Assembly (NCBI RefSeq): GCF_001870435.1
Contig: NZ_MDDR01000003.1
Span: forward strand, 243,286 to 307,285
Source of the DNA: Pseudomonas costantinii
Lineage (GTDB): Bacteria; Pseudomonadota; Gammaproteobacteria; Pseudomonadales; Pseudomonadaceae
Length of the DNA: 64,000 bases
Direction: 5' to 3'
In this document: positions 27,759 through 37,302 of the stretch, one piece after another
Layout of the letters: the number at the start of each line of letters is the position of its first letter
Numbering within the stretch: the stretch's first letter is position 1
Position numbers and translations under genes: made by a program
Notes under the pieces: generated by a model
The model's database searches: none
What the model was told of the DNA's origin: nothing
What the model saw: the letters and a program-made list of their open reading frames with translations, nothing else

Positions 27759-30700
27759 TTAGCCGATGGTCATCAGGCTGGCGTTACCACCCGCCGCAGC
27801 GGTGTTGACGCTCAACGCACGCTCAATCACCAAACGCTCCAGCGCAATCGCTGTCTCACCCTGCGACAAACCATGCACCCCGACAATTGCCCCGCCACGC
27901 TGCGCCACTTGCTGGCACACCGCACGCAGTTGGTCGGAATCGCCGTGGTGCAAGACCGCGTCGAATACCACCTCGTCCTTGGTCCAGTCGGCCACACGCT
28001 TGATCTTCGCCTGAATTTCCTTCGGCAGGCGTGTGAACAAGGCCTTGGTCAGGTCAGTTTCCGGCCATACCGCCGAGCCACCGACGGCCAGTACCGCCGC
28101 CAGTTGGGTCAGCAGATCGCCTTCCACTTCCGCCAGGCACAGCACGTGCTCGCGGGGCAGGATCGCATAGCTGTTGCGCTCGCCGGTCGGGCCGGCCAGT
28201 TGGCGGGTGATACCGCTTTGCGATTGCGCGGCGAATCGGCTGCACTGCGCGCTCAGGTCGCTGAGCTTATTGCTGTCTGCCCAGGTTTTCAGGGCTGTCA
28301 GCGGTTGGCTCATGGCATCGCGCAGGCGTACATCCGGTGCGACTAACGTGTCGCCCCGAGCGAAGGATTGCTCGATTGCATCCGTAGGGCGAGTTGACAG
28401 CAGGCGGTACAGGTACAGCGGACCACCGGCTTTCGGGCCAGTACCCGACAGGCCTTCGCCGCCGAACGGCTGCACGCCGACCACGGCACCCACGATATTG
28501 CGGTTCACGTAGACGTTACCGGCATTGACGTTGTCGATCACCTTGGCGATGGTCTCGTCGATGCGAGTGTGCACGCCCAGGGTCAGGCCGTAGCCCGAAG
28601 CGTTGATCTGGCCGATCAATTGGTCGATCTCTTTACGCTTGTAGCGCACCACGTGCAGCACCGGGCCGAAGATCTCCCGTTGCAGCTCGTCGAAGCTTTC
28701 CAGCTCGATCAGGGTCGGCATCACGAAGGTGCCGCGCTTGATCTCTTCGCCATCGGCAATGGCGACTTGGTAGACGTTGCGGCCTTTGTCGCGCATGGCC
28801 TGGATGTGTTTCTCGATACCCGCCTTGGCTTCGGCATCGATCACCGGGCCGATGTCGACCGACAGGCGCTCCGGGTTGCCCAGACGGCATTCCGCCATGG
28901 CGCCCTTGAGCATTTCGATCACGCGGTCTGCCGAATCTTCCTGCAGGCACAGCACGCGCAGGGCCGAGCAACGCTGGCCGGCGCTGTCGAAGGCTGACGA
29001 CACAACGTCGATCACAACTTGTTCGGTCAGTGCCGAGGAATCGACGATCATCGCGTTCTGGCCACCGGTTTCGGCGATCAGCGGAATCGGACGGCCCTGG
29101 GCGTCCAGGCGACCGGCGACATTGCGTTGCAGCAGGCGCGCCACCTCGGTGGAGCCGGTGAACATCACGCCTTTGACGCGATCATCGCCGACCAGGCGAG
29201 CACCGACGGTTTCTCCCTGGCCCGGCAGCAGTTGCAGCACGCCTTCCGGAATACCGGCTTCCAACAGGATACGCACGGCTTGGGCTGCAACCAGCGGAGT
29301 CTGTTCCGCAGGCTTGGCCAATACCGGGTTACCGGCGGCCAGAGCAGCAGCCACTTGGCCGCTGAAGATCGCCAGCGGGAAGTTCCACGGGCTGATGCAG
29401 ACCACCGGGCCCAATGGGCGGTGGGCGTCGTTGGTGAAATCGTTGCGGGCCTGCACCGCGTAGTAACGCAGGAAGTCCACGGCTTCGCGCACTTCGGCGA
29501 TGGCGTTGGCGAAGGTCTTGCCGGCCTCGCGGGCCAGCAGGCCCATCAGCGGTTGGATCTCGCCTTCCATCAAGTCGGCGGCGCGTTCCAGGATGGCTGC
29601 GCGCTCAGCGGGCGGGGTGGCCTGCCAGATCGGGCCAGCATTGATTGCGCACTGAATTGCATTGTCGACGTCTTCGACGGTGGCTTCTTGTACGTGGCCG
29701 ACCACGTCGCGCAGATCGGACGGGTTCAGCACGGGTGCAGCCGGCTGCTCACTGGATGTACAGCCGAGCATCGGCGCAGCTTTCCAGTTGTTGTGAGCAG
29801 TGGCCAGCAGGGCGCAAGACAGTGACGCCAAGCGATGTTCGTTCGCCAGATCGATACCCGCCGAGTTGGCGCGGTCGCTGCCGTACAGGTCACGCGGCAA
29901 TGGAATACGCGGGTGTGGCAGACCGAAGCCGCCTTCCAGCGTGGCCATTTGTTCGATGCTGGCCACCGGATCGGCTACCAGCTCCTGAATGGAGATGGAT
30001 TGGTCGGCAATACGGTTGACGAACGAGGTGTTCGCGCCATTTTCCAACAGGCGGCGTACCAAGTAAGCCAGCAATGTTTCGTGAGTGCCGACCGGGGCGT
30101 ACACGCGGCACGGACGGTTCAGTTTGCCATCGGCGACCTTGCCTACCACTTGCTCGTATAGCGGTTCGCCCATGCCGTGCAGGCATTGGAACTCGTACTG
30201 GCCGGGGTAATAGTTCTGACCGGCAATATGGTAGATGGCCGACAAGGTGTGGGCGTTGTGCGTGGCGAACTGCGGGTAGATGACTTCCGGCACCGACAGC
30301 AGTTTGCGTGCACAGGCGATGTAGGAAACGTCGGTGTACACCTTGCGGGTGTAGACCGGGTAGCCTTCCAGGCCTTCGACCTGGGCGCGCTTGATTTCGC
30401 TGTCCCAGTACGCGCCTTTCACCAGGCGGATCATCAGGCGGTGGCGGCTGCGGCGCGCCAGGTCGATGACGTAGTCGATCACATACGGGCAGCGCTTCTG
30501 GTAAGCCTGGATCACGAAACCGATGCCGTTCCAGCCGGTCAGTTGCGGCTCGAAGCACAGGCGTTCCAGCAGGTCCAGCGACAGCTCCAGGCGGTCGGCT
30601 TCTTCGGCATCGATGTTCAGGCCGATGTCGTATTGCTTGGCCAGCAAGGTCAGGGACAGCAGACGCGGGTACAACTCGTCCATCACGCGCTCGTACTGCG

Positions 30701-31712
30701 CGCGGCTGTAACGCGGGTGCAGTGCCGAGAGTTTGATGGAGATGCCCGGGCCTTCATAAATCCCACGGCCGTGAGAAGCTTTGCCGATGGAGTGAATGGC
30801 TTGCTCGTACGACGCCAGGTACTTCTGCGCATCGTGTTCGGTGAGTGCGGCTTCACCGAGCATGTCATAGGAATATCGAAAGCCCTTGGCTTCGAACTTA
30901 CTCGCATTGGCCAGGGCTTCGGCGATGGTTTCGCCGGTGACGAACTGCTCGCCCATCAGGCGCATGGCCATGTCGACACCCTTGCGGATCATCGGCTCGC
31001 CGCTCTTGCCAATAATGCGACTCAGGGACGAGGTGAGGCCGCTTTCATTGTGAGTGGCGACCAGTTTTCCGGTCAGCAGCAGGCCCCAGGTGGCGGCGTT
31101 GACGAACAGCGACGGGCTGTTGCCCAGGTGCGGCTGCCAGTTGCCAGTGCTGATTTTGTCGCGGATCAGCGCGTCGCGGGTGCCTTTGTCCGGGATGCGC
31201 AGCAGCGCTTCGGCCAGGCACATCAGTGCCACGCCTTCCTGGGACGACAGGGAAAATTCTTGCAACAGGCCCTGAACAATACCGGCACGGCCGCCAGCGC
31301 TTTTCTGATTGCGTAGCTTCTCGGCAATCGAGGCGGCCAGCTTATTGGTCGCTTCGGCCATCGCGGCCGGCAGGCGAGCCTGTTCGATCAGCATCGGCAC
31401 CACTTCCGGCTCGGGGCGACGGTAAGCAGCGGTGATCGAGGCGCGCAGTACCGACTGCGGCAGGATGCTTTCGGCGAACTCCAGGAAACACTGGTGGGCG
31501 TGGTCGTTCTGGACTTCGCCTGCGTCTTCAGCGTCCTTGGTGCTCAAGCCATTGAGCTCGGTCAGGGTTGCACCACCCTCCAGTTTCTCCAGGTAATTGA
31601 AAATTGCCTGCTTGATCAGCCAGTGCGGCGTGCGATCAATGGAGGTCGCGGCGGCCTTAAGGCGCTCGCGGGTCGGGTCATCGAGTTTGACCCCAAGGGT
31701 GGTCGTTGCCAT
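27759..31712 (-). CDS. putA: Bifunctional proline dehydrogenase / P5C dehydrogenase and regulator PutA
   Basis: Trifunctional flavoenzyme of 1317 residues that oxidises proline to glutamate at the membrane and represses the put genes when proline is absent. Domains: N-terminal ribbon-helix-helix DNA-binding segment (TTLGVKLDDPTRERLKAA, 3-45); FAD proline dehydrogenase (about 250-570, with SIKLSALHPRYSRAQ and RLVKGAYWDSE); aldehyde dehydrogenase (about 640-1110, catalytic Cys915 in AGQRCSA); and a C-terminal ALDH-like extension. The ATG at 31712 has AGGA seven bases upstream. The DNA-binding domain predicts autoregulation through the operators between putA and putP. Confidence 0.97.
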   Translation of the reverse strand: MATTTLGVKLDDPTRERLKAAATSIDRTPHWLIKQAIFNYLEKLEGGATLTELNGLSTKDAEDAGEVQNDHAHQCFLEFAESILPQSVLRASITAAYRRPEPEVVPMLIEQARLPAAMAEATNKLAASIAEKLRNQKSAGGRAGIVQGLLQEFSLSSQEGVALMCLAEALLRIPDKGTRDALIRDKISTGNWQPHLGNSPSLFVNAATWGLLLTGKLVATHNESGLTSSLSRIIGKSGEPMIRKGVDMAMRLMGEQFVTGETIAEALANASKFEAKGFRYSYDMLGEAALTEHDAQKYLASYEQAIHSIGKASHGRGIYEGPGISIKLSALHPRYSRAQYERVMDELYPRLLSLTLLAKQYDIGLNIDAEEADRLELSLDLLERLCFEPQLTGWNGIGFVIQAYQKRCPYVIDYVIDLARRSRHRLMIRLVKGAYWDSEIKRAQVEGLEGYPVYTRKVYTDVSYIACARKLLSVPEVIYPQFATHNAHTLSAIYHIAGQNYYPGQYEFQCLHGMGEPLYEQVVGKVADGKLNRPCRVYAPVGTHETLLAYLVRRLLENGANTSFVNRIADQSISIQELVADPVASIEQMATLEGGFGLPHPRIPLPRDLYGSDRANSAGIDLANEHRLASLSCALLATAHNNWKAAPMLGCTSSEQPAAPVLNPSDLRDVVGHVQEATVEDVDNAIQCAINAGPIWQATPPAERAAILERAADLMEGEIQPLMGLLAREAGKTFANAIAEVREAVDFLRYYAVQARNDFTNDAHRPLGPVVCISPWNFPLAIFSGQVAAALAAGNPVLAKPAEQTPLVAAQAVRILLEAGIPEGVLQLLPGQGETVGARLVGDDRVKGVMFTGSTEVARLLQRNVAGRLDAQGRPIPLIAETGGQNAMIVDSSALTEQVVIDVVSSAFDSAGQRCSALRVLCLQEDSADRVIEMLKGAMAECRLGNPERLSVDIGPVIDAEAKAGIEKHIQAMRDKGRNVYQVAIADGEEIKRGTFVMPTLIELESFDELQREIFGPVLHVVRYKRKEIDQLIGQINASGYGLTLGVHTRIDETIAKVIDNVNAGNVYVNRNIVGAVVGVQPFGGEGLSGTGPKAGGPLYLYRLLSTRPTDAIEQSFARGDTLVAPDVRLRDAMSQPLTALKTWADSNKLSDLSAQCSRFAAQSQSGITRQLAGPTGERNSYAILPREHVLCLAEVEGDLLTQLAAVLAVGGSAVWPETDLTKALFTRLPKEIQAKIKRVADWTKDEVVFDAVLHHGDSDQLRAVCQQVAQRGGAIVGVHGLSQGETAIALERLVIERALSVNTAAAGGNASLMTIG

Positions 31713-31783
31713 CTTTTTATCCTCATGGGTGCCACTACCGAGTGGCATCTGCTGGCGGCAAGATTAGCTTTGCCCATGAAGAG

Positions 31784-32022
31784 GTGCAACCGGGTGCAAC
31801 CCTTTTGTTCATGAATTTTTTGAAGCTCAACAGGAAAAAATCCGGCCTTCGACGGAATCCGCTTCGCCTTGGTGCATTTACTTCTTATATCGGCTGTTCT
31901 TGCTCCGAAAAGGAGCAAAAACACGGTGTTTTACGCAAAACACGCTTAGGTGCAACTTATTCTCAAGAAACTGGTTGCACCTTATTTGCTTTGTTGAATA
32001 GCATTCGCGCCCAAGGTGCAAC
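31784..32022. promoter_or_regulatory. putA-putP divergent control region with five PutA-type operator heptamers
   Basis: The 460-base gap between putA and putP contains five exact copies of GTTGCAC or its complement GTGCAAC: 31784-31790, 31794-31800, 31950-31956, 31974-31980 and 32016-32022. The first two are 10 bases apart, one helical turn. E. coli PutA binds GTTGCA through its ribbon-helix-helix domain, and PutA here has that domain. The region is also AT rich around 31800-31950 and has a TTGCTCC-GAAAA-GGAGCAA hairpin at 31900-31918. Promoters must lie here but I cannot assign them firmly. Confidence 0.8.
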
Positions 32023-32172
32023 CGCCTCAAAGGTTCGGTTCATCGGCTGGCGGCTTTCCTGGGGAAACGTCAGTCATAAATGCGCGGCACACAGTTTCGT
32101 CTACCCGGTTACCAACGGGTGGTCGTCTGACAGACCGCTGCTACATAAAAACAAAGCCAGGGCGTCACTCTT

Positions 32173-33657
32173 ATGAGCGTTAGTAATCCAACCCTGATCA
32201 CGTTTGTGATCTACATCGCAGCAATGGTGCTGATCGGCTTCATGGCCTATCGCTCCACCAACAACCTTTCCGATTACATCCTCGGCGGTCGCAGCCTCGG
32301 TAGCGTGGTGACAGCTTTGTCGGCCGGCGCTTCCGATATGAGCGGCTGGTTGTTGATGGGGTTGCCGGGCGCGATCTACATGTCAGGCCTTTCGGAAAGC
32401 TGGATCGCCATCGGCCTGATCGTCGGTGCTTACCTGAACTGGTTGTTCGTGGCCGGTCGCCTGCGGGTGCAGACCGAGCACAACGGCGACGCCCTGACGC
32501 TGCCGGATTACTTCTCCAGCCGTTTCGAAGATAAAAGCGGCCTGCTGCGGATCATCTCCGCGGTGGTGATCCTGGTGTTCTTCACCATCTATTGCGCCTC
32601 CGGCATCGTCGCCGGTGCCCGCCTGTTTGAAAGCACCTTCGGCATGTCCTACGAGACTGCGCTGTGGGCCGGTGCTGCTGCGACCATTGCCTACACCTTC
32701 GTCGGTGGTTTCCTGGCAGTCAGCTGGACCGACACCGTACAAGCCACGCTGATGATTTTCGCGCTGATCCTTACGCCGATCATCGTGCTGCTGGCCACCG
32801 GCGGCGTCGACACCACCTTCCTGGCGATCGAAGCCAAGAACCCTGACAACTTCAACATGCTGAAAAACACCAGCTTCATCGGCATCATCTCGCTGATGGG
32901 TTGGGGCCTGGGCTACTTCGGCCAGCCGCACATCCTCGCGCGCTTTATGGCGGCGGATTCGGTGAAGTCGATCGCCAACGCGCGTCGCATTTCCATGACC
33001 TGGATGATCCTGTGCCTGGGTGGCACCGTGGCCGTGGGCTTCTTCGGTATCGCTTACTTCTCGGCGCACCCGGAAGTGGCTGGCCCCGTCAACGAGAACC
33101 ATGAGCGTGTGTTCATTGAGCTGGCCAAGTTGCTGTTCAATCCATGGATTGCGGGTGTGCTGCTGTCGGCCATTCTCGCGGCCGTCATGAGCACCCTGAG
33201 CTGCCAATTGCTGGTGTGCTCCAGTGCCCTGACCGAAGACTTCTACAAAACCTTCCTGCGCAAAAATGCCTCCCAGCTTGAACTGGTGTGGGTTGGCCGC
33301 GCTATGGTGCTGCTGGTCGCCCTGATCGCCATCGCCATGGCGGCCAACCCAAATAACCGCGTACTCGGCCTGGTCAGCTACGCGTGGGCCGGTTTCGGTG
33401 CAGCATTCGGCCCTGTGGTGCTGATCTCGGTGATCTGGAAAGGCATGACCCGTAACGGCGCACTCGCCGGCATTCTGGTTGGCGCGACCACTGTGATCGT
33501 CTGGAAGCACTTTAACCTGCTGGGTCTGTACGAAATCATTCCAGGCTTCATTTTCGCCAGCCTGGCGATCTACTTCGTGAGCAAGCTGGGCGCACCGACT
33601 GCGGGCATGGTCGAGCGCTTTGATGCAGCGGAAAAAGACTACAACCTCAACAAGTAA
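32173..33657 (+). CDS. putP: Sodium/proline symporter PutP
   Basis: Inner-membrane sodium:proline symporter of 494 residues (SSS family, about 13 helices). Family landmarks include YILGGRSLGSVVTALSAGAS with the sodium-site residues in the second helix, DMSGWLLMGLPGAIY, WGLGYFGQPHILARFMA and a sodium-site segment ILAAVMSTLSCQLLV. It brings in proline for PutA, which is encoded divergently, and is expected to be controlled by PutA through the shared operators. A strong intrinsic terminator follows. Start at the ATG at 32173 matches family N-termini; the upstream ribosome binding site is weak. Confidence 0.96.
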   Translation: MSVSNPTLITFVIYIAAMVLIGFMAYRSTNNLSDYILGGRSLGSVVTALSAGASDMSGWLLMGLPGAIYMSGLSESWIAIGLIVGAYLNWLFVAGRLRVQTEHNGDALTLPDYFSSRFEDKSGLLRIISAVVILVFFTIYCASGIVAGARLFESTFGMSYETALWAGAAATIAYTFVGGFLAVSWTDTVQATLMIFALILTPIIVLLATGGVDTTFLAIEAKNPDNFNMLKNTSFIGIISLMGWGLGYFGQPHILARFMAADSVKSIANARRISMTWMILCLGGTVAVGFFGIAYFSAHPEVAGPVNENHERVFIELAKLLFNPWIAGVLLSAILAAVMSTLSCQLLVCSSALTEDFYKTFLRKNASQLELVWVGRAMVLLVALIAIAMAANPNNRVLGLVSYAWAGFGAAFGPVVLISVIWKGMTRNGALAGILVGATTVIVWKHFNLLGLYEIIPGFIFASLAIYFVSKLGAPTAGMVERFDAAEKDYNLNK

Positions 33658-33689
33658 TTCGTCGGGTGCTAAGCACCCGCTGAGTTGGA

Positions 33690-33727
33690 AAAAAGGCCCG
33701 CGTCCTACGGATGGCGGGCCTTTTTTT
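33690..33727 (+). terminator. Intrinsic terminator after putP
   Basis: A stem of GGCCCGC with GCGGGCC around a 12-base loop is followed by seven T and preceded by a run of A, so it could work in both directions. A smaller hairpin (GGGTGCT-AAGCACCC, 33664-33678) precedes it. It separates the proline genes from the type VI island. Confidence 0.88.
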
Positions 33728-33861
33728 GCGTGTGATTTACGCCGGTCTGAAGAAAGTTCGGACGCTTATTTGTAGGTATTTACTGATTTGTTTTGGGTGT
33801 GCTCAGTAGGGTGGAACAGTGGTGCAGAATCGGCCGCCTACTCCTCGCAGAGAAACACCGG

Positions 33862-36717
33862 ATGTTCGCTCCTGCCAATCAAAGTGCTTTTACCCTGACC
33901 CTCGACGGGGGGCCCATTGAACTTAAGGTGTTTGAGTTCAAGGGGGCCGAAATCATCAGTCAGCCCTACCGTTTTGACCTTGAGCTGGTCAGTGAGCAGC
34001 CTGATCTCGACCTGGAAAGCTTGCTGCATCGCCAGGCGTATCTCGGTTTTGATGATCAGGGCCATGGCATCCACGGCCTGGTTTGCCGAGTGGCGCAAGG
34101 CGACTCCGGGCGGCGCCTCACGCGTTATCAGATCAGTCTGGTGCCGCAATTGGCGTATCTGAAACACAGCAGTCACCAGCGCATTTTCCAGCACAAGACG
34201 GTGCCGCAGATTGTCGCGCAAGTGCTGGTGGGGCAGGGGATTCAGAGTGACCGATTCGAGTTTCGCCTGAGCGGTACTTATCCTGCGCGAGAGTACTGTG
34301 TGCAGTTCGGTGAGACTGATCTCGCGTTCATTCAGCGGTTGTGTGCCGAGCTTGGCATCCACTATCACTTCCAGCATTCGCCCGAGGGACACCTGCTGGT
34401 GTTTGGCGATGACCAGACGGTGTTTGCCGAGCCCGACCAGCCAACCCCCTACACTGCCGGTTCCGGGATGGTGGCCGGCACCCCGGCGATCAAGCGATTT
34501 ACCGTGCAATTGCAGACCCGCACCACGGCGGTGAACCTGCGCGATTACGACTTCCGCAAGCCGCGCCTGGGGTTGGAAAGTGCGGTGGCTGGCGAGCAGC
34601 TCCCGAACCTCGAAGAGCAGGATTACCCCGGTGGTTTCAGCGATCGACCCCACGGCAAATACCTCGCTCAACGTGGGCTGGAGCGCCATCGCAGTGACTA
34701 CCGAATTGCCCATGGCGAGGGTGACGAGCCTGCGCTGGTCAGCGGCCGCTTCCTCAAGCTGAGCGGGCATTCACGCGAGGGCTGGAATGACTTATGGCTG
34801 GTGACGCAAGTCACCCACGAAGGCAAGCAGCCCCAAGTGCTGGAGGAGGCCGTAACCGAAGTATCAGGAGGGGATTTTCGCCAGGGCTATCGCAACGAGT
34901 TTGTCGCCGCACCGTGGGACGTGATCTTTCGACCGCCACTGCCTGAGCAGCCGCGCCCAACTATCTCGGGCTATCAGAACGCGGTAGTCACCGGCCCTGC
35001 TAACAGCGAAATCCATTGCGACGAATACGGTCGGGTGAAAGTGCAAATGGCCTGGGACCGCAATGGCAAGCACGACGACCACTCCAGTTGCTGGCTGCGC
35101 GTTGCCAGCGGCTGGGCCCATGACCGTTACGGTTCGGTGCTGATTCCACGGGTCGGTATGGAGGTGCTGGTGGGCTTCGTCAATGGCGACCTGGACATGC
35201 CGCTGGTGGTGGGTTGCCTGCCCAATGCGGCGACCCCCGTGCCGCTCGACCTGCCAGCCGCCATGACCCGCAGTATTTTCCGCAGTCAAAGCAGCCCCGG
35301 CGGCGGTGGCTACAACGAACTGCGCATCGAAGACCGCAAGGGCGCTGAAGAAATCTACCTGCGGGCCCAGCGTGATTGGACTCAACATGTGTTGCATGAC
35401 CAGCAGGTGCAGGTCGATAACCAGCGTCGGGTGAAGGTGGGAGGGGAGTCGCACCATGAGCTGCGAGGCGAAGAGCAACGTATTACCCATGGCAACCGCC
35501 TGACCGAGCTCAAGCAGGATGATCATCTGGTGGTCGGTGGTTCGCAGCAGATGCGTGCCGGGCGGACTATTCAAATAGGTGCAGGGCAAAGTGTCGTTAT
35601 CGATGCGGGTGCCACCGTTACGATCCAGGCGGGCGGGCAGTCGATCACGCTGTCGGCGGGCGGCATATTCAGCAGCGTGCCGATCCAGCTCGGCGGTGCG
35701 CCTGCTCCCACAGCTGCCCCGGTAATGCCGGGAATCAAGGAAAAGCTGCTGGCGGTTATCCCTGCACCGCTAAGCCCCGTGCAAGTGACCAGCCTGAGGC
35801 GCAGCGCGCCGTTTTGTGAAGAATGTGAGCGCTGCAAAAACGGTCAGTGTGATCTCACGCAACACGGCGGTAAGGGGGCGGGAGCCACTGCTGGTAAAAC
35901 CTCGGGCGTCGAGCCGGGGTTCCATATTGTGCAGCGTGCGATGTCTCGGGATGCGTTGGAAAAGTCGCTGTTCGAATCGCCCAGCGCGATCGTCTTGGAG
36001 CGTTTTCGTAGCCTCAATCCACAGCTCACGCAATACACCAGGCCGGGGCAAATGCTCGTACTCAGTGATCCGCTCAATAGCCAATGCACCCGCGAAGAGG
36101 CGTTGCTCATGGAAGCGGCGCAGGAGGTGAATGAAGCGCTGAAGCCAATGAGTGATGACGAGGCGGCGTTTATGGTTGAACACCAGCAGGAGATTGGTGC
36201 GTTTTTGGCGCAGAGTTCGATGGCGGTGGGGGTTGGGTCGTCAATGGTTGCGAGTCACTTGACGCGAACCCAGTCCATCCTCGTGGATATCGAAAAGTTG
36301 CACGTCAAAACCTTCAAAATACAGGGCAATTTGCAAGGTGCTGAGTTTCTCGCTGAGCGTAAGCGATTGCTAACTCAGTTGGATAATAGCCTCGGACCAC
36401 TGGTGCGAAAAGGTGTTGGTATTGCCGATCACCCAAAGCTCAAAAGCGTATTAGGGATTTCCAGTCGCAGCTTGGTTCATCATTGGAGTAAGGCCGGTGT
36501 ATCAGAAGGTATTCCTGGATATGCAACACACATTCGGGGTGTTGCTCGAGCGAGTCAGTATATGAAGGTCGGCGGGTTTGTTGGAATTGGACTAGGGGCA
36601 TCAGCCTCGGCATTGAAGGTGAGGGAAACGTGTCGAGTTGGAAGTGAGGATGATTGTCAAAGAGTGAAATATACAGAAGGTGGCAATTTTGTCGGGAGCG
36701 CTGGGGGGGGTGGTTAG
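33862..36717 (+). CDS. vgrG: Evolved VgrG spike protein with C-terminal effector region, frame broken at a G8 run
   Basis: Type VI secretion spike of 951 residues as read. Order: gp27-like base (about 1-370), OB fold (DEYGRVKVQMAWDRN, about 387-470), beta-helix needle (about 500-620), Cys-rich stretch FCEECERCKNGQC (about 651-663), a LysM-like segment (about 684-735, ending GQMLVL), a helical part and a glycine-rich hydrophobic segment. The frame stops in GSAGGGG right after a run of eight G. One extra G would continue into a 48-residue glycine-zipper tail, giving about 998 residues. The cargo is probably a membrane-acting toxin, since the adjacent immunity proteins are membrane proteins. No T6SS core genes are nearby, so it is an orphan island. 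Confidence 0.88.
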   Translation: MFAPANQSAFTLTLDGGPIELKVFEFKGAEIISQPYRFDLELVSEQPDLDLESLLHRQAYLGFDDQGHGIHGLVCRVAQGDSGRRLTRYQISLVPQLAYLKHSSHQRIFQHKTVPQIVAQVLVGQGIQSDRFEFRLSGTYPAREYCVQFGETDLAFIQRLCAELGIHYHFQHSPEGHLLVFGDDQTVFAEPDQPTPYTAGSGMVAGTPAIKRFTVQLQTRTTAVNLRDYDFRKPRLGLESAVAGEQLPNLEEQDYPGGFSDRPHGKYLAQRGLERHRSDYRIAHGEGDEPALVSGRFLKLSGHSREGWNDLWLVTQVTHEGKQPQVLEEAVTEVSGGDFRQGYRNEFVAAPWDVIFRPPLPEQPRPTISGYQNAVVTGPANSEIHCDEYGRVKVQMAWDRNGKHDDHSSCWLRVASGWAHDRYGSVLIPRVGMEVLVGFVNGDLDMPLVVGCLPNAATPVPLDLPAAMTRSIFRSQSSPGGGGYNELRIEDRKGAEEIYLRAQRDWTQHVLHDQQVQVDNQRRVKVGGESHHELRGEEQRITHGNRLTELKQDDHLVVGGSQQMRAGRTIQIGAGQSVVIDAGATVTIQAGGQSITLSAGGIFSSVPIQLGGAPAPTAAPVMPGIKEKLLAVIPAPLSPVQVTSLRRSAPFCEECERCKNGQCDLTQHGGKGAGATAGKTSGVEPGFHIVQRAMSRDALEKSLFESPSAIVLERFRSLNPQLTQYTRPGQMLVLSDPLNSQCTREEALLMEAAQEVNEALKPMSDDEAAFMVEHQQEIGAFLAQSSMAVGVGSSMVASHLTRTQSILVDIEKLHVKTFKIQGNLQGAEFLAERKRLLTQLDNSLGPLVRKGVGIADHPKLKSVLGISSRSLVHHWSKAGVSEGIPGYATHIRGVARASQYMKVGGFVGIGLGASASALKVRETCRVGSEDDCQRVKYTEGGNFVGSAGGGG

Positions 36718-36857
36718 GTGGTGCTTCAGCAGCGGCGAGTGCGGGCACAGTTTGTGTTGCTATAGGTGCAGGCACTGCTCTCGGTGGTGCGGGTGGGGCG
36801 TTAGCTGGAGAGAGGATCGGAGATTTTATTTATGAGGGGGGAAGTAATGAAAGGTGA
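36703..36857 (+). other. Out-of-frame C-terminal toxin tail of the VgrG effector, after the G8 run
   Basis: From 36711 the alternate frame encodes WLGGASAAASAGTVCVAI, then AGTALGGAGGALAGERIGDF and a short polar end before TGA at 36855-36857. The alternating Gly/Ala pattern is a glycine-zipper transmembrane segment. A similar tail occurs in the chimeric gene at 37303-37578, and this frame overlaps the immunity gene start by 11 bases, as expected for a coupled effector-immunity pair. Hence this is very likely the true end of the VgrG cargo. It is reached only by gaining one G (or losing two), or by ribosomal slippage at 36703-36710. Confidence 0.8.
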
Positions 36858-37245
36858 GTTTTACGCGTTTTATATGTGGTGCTGGTTAGGCGTATTTATG
36901 TTTATTTTTTTGACCTTCTTGGTTCAAGTTTATTTTTCTTATTCTAAAGTTAATGAGATATTGGAGTGCCTAGGTAATTCAAATGTTGTTTTAGTTCGTA
37001 AATGTCTTCTTGGGAGAGGATTTTTTAGTAGGTCGTTTTTTGTACTGACGATTGCGGGGATGCTTGTGTTTCCTGAAACACATATAAAAGACGGTGGGTT
37101 TACTCGTGAGGAGTTTGAAGGAGTTCCTTATCGGCTTAAATTTCAACTAAAGGCTTTGGTATATGTTTTGTTTTTCTTGGTTGGAGTGTGTATCGCTTTG
37201 TGGGGTGTTGGTAAGTATATGGGGTGGCTTGATAAAAATTTTTAG
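36847..37245 (+). CDS. Predicted T6SS membrane immunity protein, copy 1
   Basis: Membrane protein of 132 residues with a first helix at about 10-32, a middle hydrophobic stretch near 62-80 and a last helix near 105-125. It shares with the next two small proteins the motifs YSKVNEILECLG, TREEFEGVP and a C-terminal VGKYMGW. Position right after a glycine-zipper effector tail, with an 11-base overlap, marks it as the cognate immunity protein that would protect the inner membrane. A GGGGGA stretch precedes the ATG. The AT-rich composition differs from the surrounding genome and suggests transfer. I do not recognise a named family. Confidence 0.72.
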   Translation: MKGEFYAFYMWCWLGVFMFIFLTFLVQVYFSYSKVNEILECLGNSNVVLVRKCLLGRGFFSRSFFVLTIAGMLVFPETHIKDGGFTREEFEGVPYRLKFQLKALVYVLFFLVGVCIALWGVGKYMGWLDKNF

Positions 37246-37302
37246 AGGCTCGGTTATTGGTGGATTATTTACCCATATTTTATCGTGAAGGAGTATTCTT
37301 TA

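Noticed and set aside
31900..31918. TTGCTCC-GAAAA-GGAGCAA hairpin as a terminator in the put control region
   Set aside because: It is followed by A residues on the plus strand and no T run on the minus strand, and it lies inside a divergent promoter region.
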